Shown here piece after piece: positions 58,340 through 62,000 of a stretch of DNA of 62,000 nucleotides; the stretch's first letter is position 1, and the number at the start of each line of letters is the position of its first letter. Below the pieces are notes generated by a model. That model worked only from the letters and a program-made list of their open reading frames with translations. It did no database searches and was not told the DNA's origin. The DNA lies in contig NC_088299.1 in assembly GCF_032854445.1 (NCBI RefSeq), positions 8,487,608 to 8,549,607 on the forward strand. The letters are read 5' to 3'. A program made the position numbers and the translations under genes. This DNA is from Liolophura sinensis. Taxonomy: Eukaryota > Mollusca > Polyplacophora > Chitonida > Chitonidae.

Positions 58340-59500
58340 CACTGACACCCAGGCCAGCTCTAGCTGGCAAGTGTTTTTAAATAGCGGTATTTTAATCTGT
58401 CTCGGCCAATGGCAATCGAGAATCGCAGGTAAGGTATTGATAGTGACAGTGTAGTCAGACCACATATTACAAAGAAAGCACATGTGTTGCTATTTGAGAA
58501 ATTAACTATGTGTTATTTTGATCAGCATTATATATTTTATTTATTAGCTTACTTTATTTTGTTGGTCTTTTATGCTTTACTGATCACTCCAGAATATAAC
58601 ATACTTTAAGGCTAGTGATTGTTGTTTCCCGTCTGAATATTCAACATTTTTCATAAGCATTATTTCACATATCTTTAATAATAATCTCACCTTTTGTGGC
58701 AATTTCTGGCAACAATTGATCAAAATAATGACATGACAGATAATGGCAGTCAAGAGACCAAGCAAAGCCCTTGGGGTATGTACCAGTCTACACATACATT
58801 AATTGCCAAGCACTTGACACACTCAAGGTCAAGGGATAGAGGTCTCCCACAACAACCCATATGGTCACTCAGCCAGTAAGGTCCTTTCAGTATTATGATG
58901 ATTTCTGTTCCTGTCACTGCTGCGATAATGGTATTTATAATTGCTTTCACTCAATAACAAAGTCAAGCAGCTTAGCATTAGTTCATTATATGACAATGAT
59001 GGGCGTACTTCAAAGTCCACATGAAATGATCTTTTTACAATTAAGCAATAGGTATAATGTCCACACCACATCTTTTCAGGTAGGCCTATGGCTTGTACTG
59101 CCCATAACATACATATTACTCTGGTAATGCTGAATCTGAAGAGCAAATGACAGGTAGACCATTGCATATATTTTTTCAGTTTCCTTCTTCGCTTCCTAAC
59201 AGGTTACCATGGCAACACGCGGTTCGCAGCTCTAAGCGACGCGCCCTGAAGCATGCCATGGGCGTGATACAACAACATTTACAAACTGAAGGCCAACGTG
59301 CATCAGTACATGTAAATTCTAGGTTTACCTGTGACAGATCTATGTTCAGAGAATGCTTAACTCACGTATTGATTTCAAGTTTTTCCAGCTTCACATTATA
59401 CAGTCGCGAAATACCTCAAACCGTGAAACGCTGAGTTGTTGTTGTTGTTGCACCTACAGCCCTACTGTCAGACAGTTACATTCTAAAAACAACGATGTAA
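58340..59500. other. First-intron sequence, no coding exon seen
   Basis: It lies between the probable 5' UTR exon and the repeat array at 57527. Small overlapping frames on both strands (58694-59434) show no domain. Confidence 0.5.
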
Positions 59501-59505
59501 CTTAC

Positions 59506-59700
59506 CTGTTTTCCGTGAGCATTTGACACTGCACCGATCTGTGTCCTAGGCCTTTAAACAATCCGATAAGCGTCGAATTTTCGTGATTATTACACAAAGG
59601 AGTTACATAAATTAATTTTCAAGTTTACATAACCACCAACGTCGTACACTGTGCACGATTCGGGTACACTGTCCAATTACAGTCGGCGCGCAGTAGTCAC
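59506..59700 (-). other. Probable 5' UTR exon of the DUF1295 gene
   Basis: On the minus strand the sequence GGAAAACAG is followed by a consensus donor GTAAGTTAC at 59505. This is the first good minus-strand donor upstream of the exon whose acceptor is at 57023, and it sits just downstream of a promoter-like stretch. There is no long open frame, so it would be untranslated leader. The 5' end is a guess. Confidence 0.38.
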
Positions 59701-59715
59701 GTGCGCGTCCCAGTT
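59600..59715 (-). promoter_or_regulatory. Probable promoter of the DUF1295 gene
   Basis: The stretch is richer in GC and CpG than its surroundings. It carries a palindromic E-box CACGTG (59698-59703) next to GCGCG runs and a CCAAT box (59673-59677), directly upstream of the probable 5' UTR exon. No TATA box is clear. The assignment rests on position and motif content only. Confidence 0.35.
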
Positions 59716-60334
59716 TGTACCAAAACACATGTACATGTGACATATCTAGGTCATAGACCTACACTTATAGGCCATGGTTACATGGGTATGTAGGCCTACC
59801 GTCCTAACGTCCCATCTCAATGGGCATACCATGCGGTTCATATGCACTTGGGGTACTTCACTGTTTCTTCACCAGCCTTTTGGAAAAGTCAAGATAAGAT
59901 CGAGTATGTTGTTCATTAGATGGTCTAACCATGTGAGAAAAAAAACCCCTCAATATTCATGCTAGAATTACATATATACTGGCTAAAACGAGTAGACCAG
60001 GTGTAGCAAAGTTTAGAAGAAATAGTTACACGATATAGTACAGATATATATTATATATATTAGCCTAACGGTGTAACATTGAAAGGCGTAGACCCCCTAC
60101 AGCTTTGCGTTCATACTCTCCCTGTATAAAGTAGAACTTCATACATAAGCTGTGACTCCTTATATAATTATACTTAACCATATTATTCTGTGCAAATTGG
60201 ATACCTCTCCAAGGATTCCCCAAAAGTGTTTGTGTAAAATATAAGGGGGACCTTTGGGGCCTGGTGGTCAGCGTGCCTGTGCAGTAGCCTACAATGATTC
60301 CGTCTTATCAAGTAGGCCTATAAAATATTCATAA

Positions 60335-60790
60335 ACTGAATAAGTGAATCTGGTATTTCGTCACATAAAGTGTATCACACGAATGAAGTCGCTGTGAGTT
60401 CAAGTCCAGCTCATCCTGGTTTCCTCTCCGGATGCAACCTGCGGATGGTCGTGGGTTTTCTCCGGGCTGTGCCCGGTTTCCTCCCAAAATAATGCTGACC
60501 GCCGTCGTATAAGTGAAATATTCTTGAGTACGGCCTAACACACCAATCAATTAAATAAATACTGAATAAGTGAATCTGGTACTTCGTCACATAAAGTGTA
60601 TCACACGAATGAGGTCGCTTGAGTTCAAGTCCAGCTCATCCTGGTTTCCTCTCCTGCAGCAACCTGCAGATGGTCGTGGGTTTTCTCCGGGCTGTGCCCG
60701 GTTTCCTCCCAACATAATGCTGACCGCCGTCGTATAAGTGAAATATTCTTGAGTACGGCCTAACACACCAATCAAATAAATAAATAAATA
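60335..60790 (+). repeat. Tandem duplication of a 226-bp unit containing SINE family A
   Basis: ACTGAATAAGTGAATCTGGT starts at 60335 and 60561. Each unit has the same unique flank and then a head-less SINE (GAGTTCAAGTCCAGCTCATC to ACACACCAATCAA). Both SINEs share the rare change GGCCTAACACACC in place of GGCGTAAAACACC, which shows duplication of one insertion, not two insertions. Confidence 0.88.
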
Positions 60791-61245
60791 AATAAATAAA
60801 CCAAATGTATCAGATTTTCCAAACTATCCATGGATCTACACTATATTCCATCTTATCAAGTAATATACATTGTATATTCTCAAACTGAATCTGGTGTAGG
60901 CCTAATAGATTCTACAAATAATATGAATCTATACCATCCCGTCTTACCAAGTAACATATTCTCAAACTGAATCTGAGAATCTGGTATTTCGTCACACCAA
61001 GTATAACAGATTTCCCAAAACTGATCTATTGACCGGCTTGTCAGCTGACTAGCCAAGAAATCGGCTGCGAACTTTTAATGTTGAGTAAGGCCTCCGTGTA
61101 TCAGGAAGTATAAACCATCTTTAGACAGATTTTCGGGCTAATCATTTTTCATATTCTCAAACTGAATCTGTATGTTTCGTCATATCAAGTGTAACAGATC
61201 CTCCAAACAGTGTGTGAATCTGCTACTCCATTATATGGCAATTAA
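60790..61245. repeat. Degenerate tandem array, left part
   Basis: CCAAACNATCCATGGATCT, CCATCTTATCAAGTAA, ATATTCTCAAACTGAATCTG and GGTATTTCGTCACACCAAGT recur at roughly 70-bp steps with heavy divergence. Similar phrases resume at 61825. Confidence 0.65.
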
Positions 61246-61248
61246 GTA

Positions 61249-61823
61249 TATATCGGGTGGGGATAAAAAAAAAATGGGCAGTAGGCCTACTTTGACACTC
61301 AATATCTGCGAAACCCTCTTACGTCAGCTTCTAAACATTTACACACTCAAAAGCCATTATGTCCTAAGTATACAGACCAAATATCAATTTCATCCTTTAA
61401 GATTTCTGTTCATCGGACCAAAATCAAAATAGTGTCAAAAACGCATGTTCCGGACATTACAAAATGATGTTCTACCTTGTTTTACTTGAAAAGGTGATCA
61501 ATTGGTCCTCCATCTTCTCGGTAGACGGCGCGCAAACGTTTCTTCCATGAACTGTTTGAGTCCCGAATCTCCTTAAGAGTAATTCTTTTCAGCAGGCTTT
61601 GATGCGTGTCACACAGGTGCAGCGCGCGCTCTGCTCATGACACCTGACAGGTGATGCAATGTGGATCACCGGAACGTGCGTTTTTGAGGCTATGTTTTCA
61701 TTTTAACCCTGTGTACAGACTATTAACAAAATCATGCCATTTGAATGTCTAAAGTTTGAAGGGGGTTGAACAAAGGATAATGGAGCAATGTAGTACCGCC
61801 CATTTTTATGCCAACCCGATATC
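61249..61823 (+). mobile_element. Non-autonomous TIR DNA transposon, copy 2
   Basis: It has the same ends as the element at 25818 (ATATCGGGTGGGGATAAAA at left, TTATGCCAACCCGATAT at right) and shares long internal blocks such as ACACTCAAAAGCCATTATG and CACACAGGTGCAGCGCG. The middle differs: about 61490-61610 is replaced by sequence whose minus strand reads RITLKEIRDSNSSWKKRLRA, possibly a transposase remnant. It lies within a degenerate tandem array. Confidence 0.82.
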
Positions 61824-61824
61824 C

Positions 61825-62000
61825 AAACAATAATTGGGTGTGATAATCTGTCATATTTCCCAAACAACCTGTATATTGTAGACAATATGTGGATCTTTTA
61901 GTTCGTTATGTAGCAAATATATATTCCCCAAACAATCCTTGGATGTGATAATATATAATGTCAAATCAAGAATCAGATTCCGCAAACAATACGATGGCCT
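61825..62000. repeat. Degenerate tandem array, right part
   Basis: CCCAAACAACCTGTATATTG, CCCCAAACAATCCTTGGATG and GCAAACAATACGATGG resemble the units at 60790. The TIR transposon at 61249 split the array. Confidence 0.6.

Overview
The window is eukaryotic and very likely from a marine lophotrochozoan, most plausibly a bivalve mollusc. This rests on intron-bearing coding sequence, no operons, low gene density, many tRNA-derived SINEs ending in an AAAT tail, a Penelope-like retroelement and a heavy load of minisatellites. The species call is inference; no database was available.

One gene is well supported. It lies on the minus strand and encodes a multi-pass membrane protein of the DUF1295 / steroid 5-alpha-reductase-like family. 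Four coding exons (57022-56820, 56559-56398, 54577-54376, 53184-52989) join with canonical splice sites and matching phases into about 244 residues, including the family hallmark [10 protein letters not shown] 5' UTR exon ending at 59506 and a promoter near 59600-59710 are likely. The last coding exon is not certain; a weak candidate is 49996-49894. Four isolated plus-strand candidate exons in 5.6-22.3 kb suggest that the left part may be intronic sequence of another gene, which I cannot identify.

Layout: 1-25 kb is mostly non-coding, with SINEs and large arrays at 8.6, 9.4-10.6, 13.5, 17.7-19.95 and 22.4-23.9 kb. From 25.8 to 30.6 kb there is a cluster of mobile elements: a TIR element carrying a nested SINE tail, a MITE, a broken Penelope-like element flanked by inverted arms with hammerhead-ribozyme-like cores, and a full-length SINE. 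From 31 to 39 kb there are SINEs, MITEs and an orphan CRE/ETS/NRF1 promoter-like cluster. From 39.5 to 43.57 kb there is a 72-bp satellite with a 933-bp higher-order duplication. From 43.9 to 48.3 kb there are MITEs and a 32-bp minisatellite. From 49.9 to 59.7 kb lies the DUF1295 gene, with tandem arrays and inverted repeats in its introns. From 60.2 to 62 kb there is a degenerate array holding a tandemly duplicated SINE and a second copy of the TIR element.

No rRNA gene, functional tRNA gene, CRISPR array or bacterial-type operon was seen. The clearest candidates for something undescribed are the repeated exon-4 tail with its splice donor, the inverted repeats flanking exon 3, the paired ribozyme-like cores in the Penelope arms, and the over-represented palindrome TAGGCCTA.
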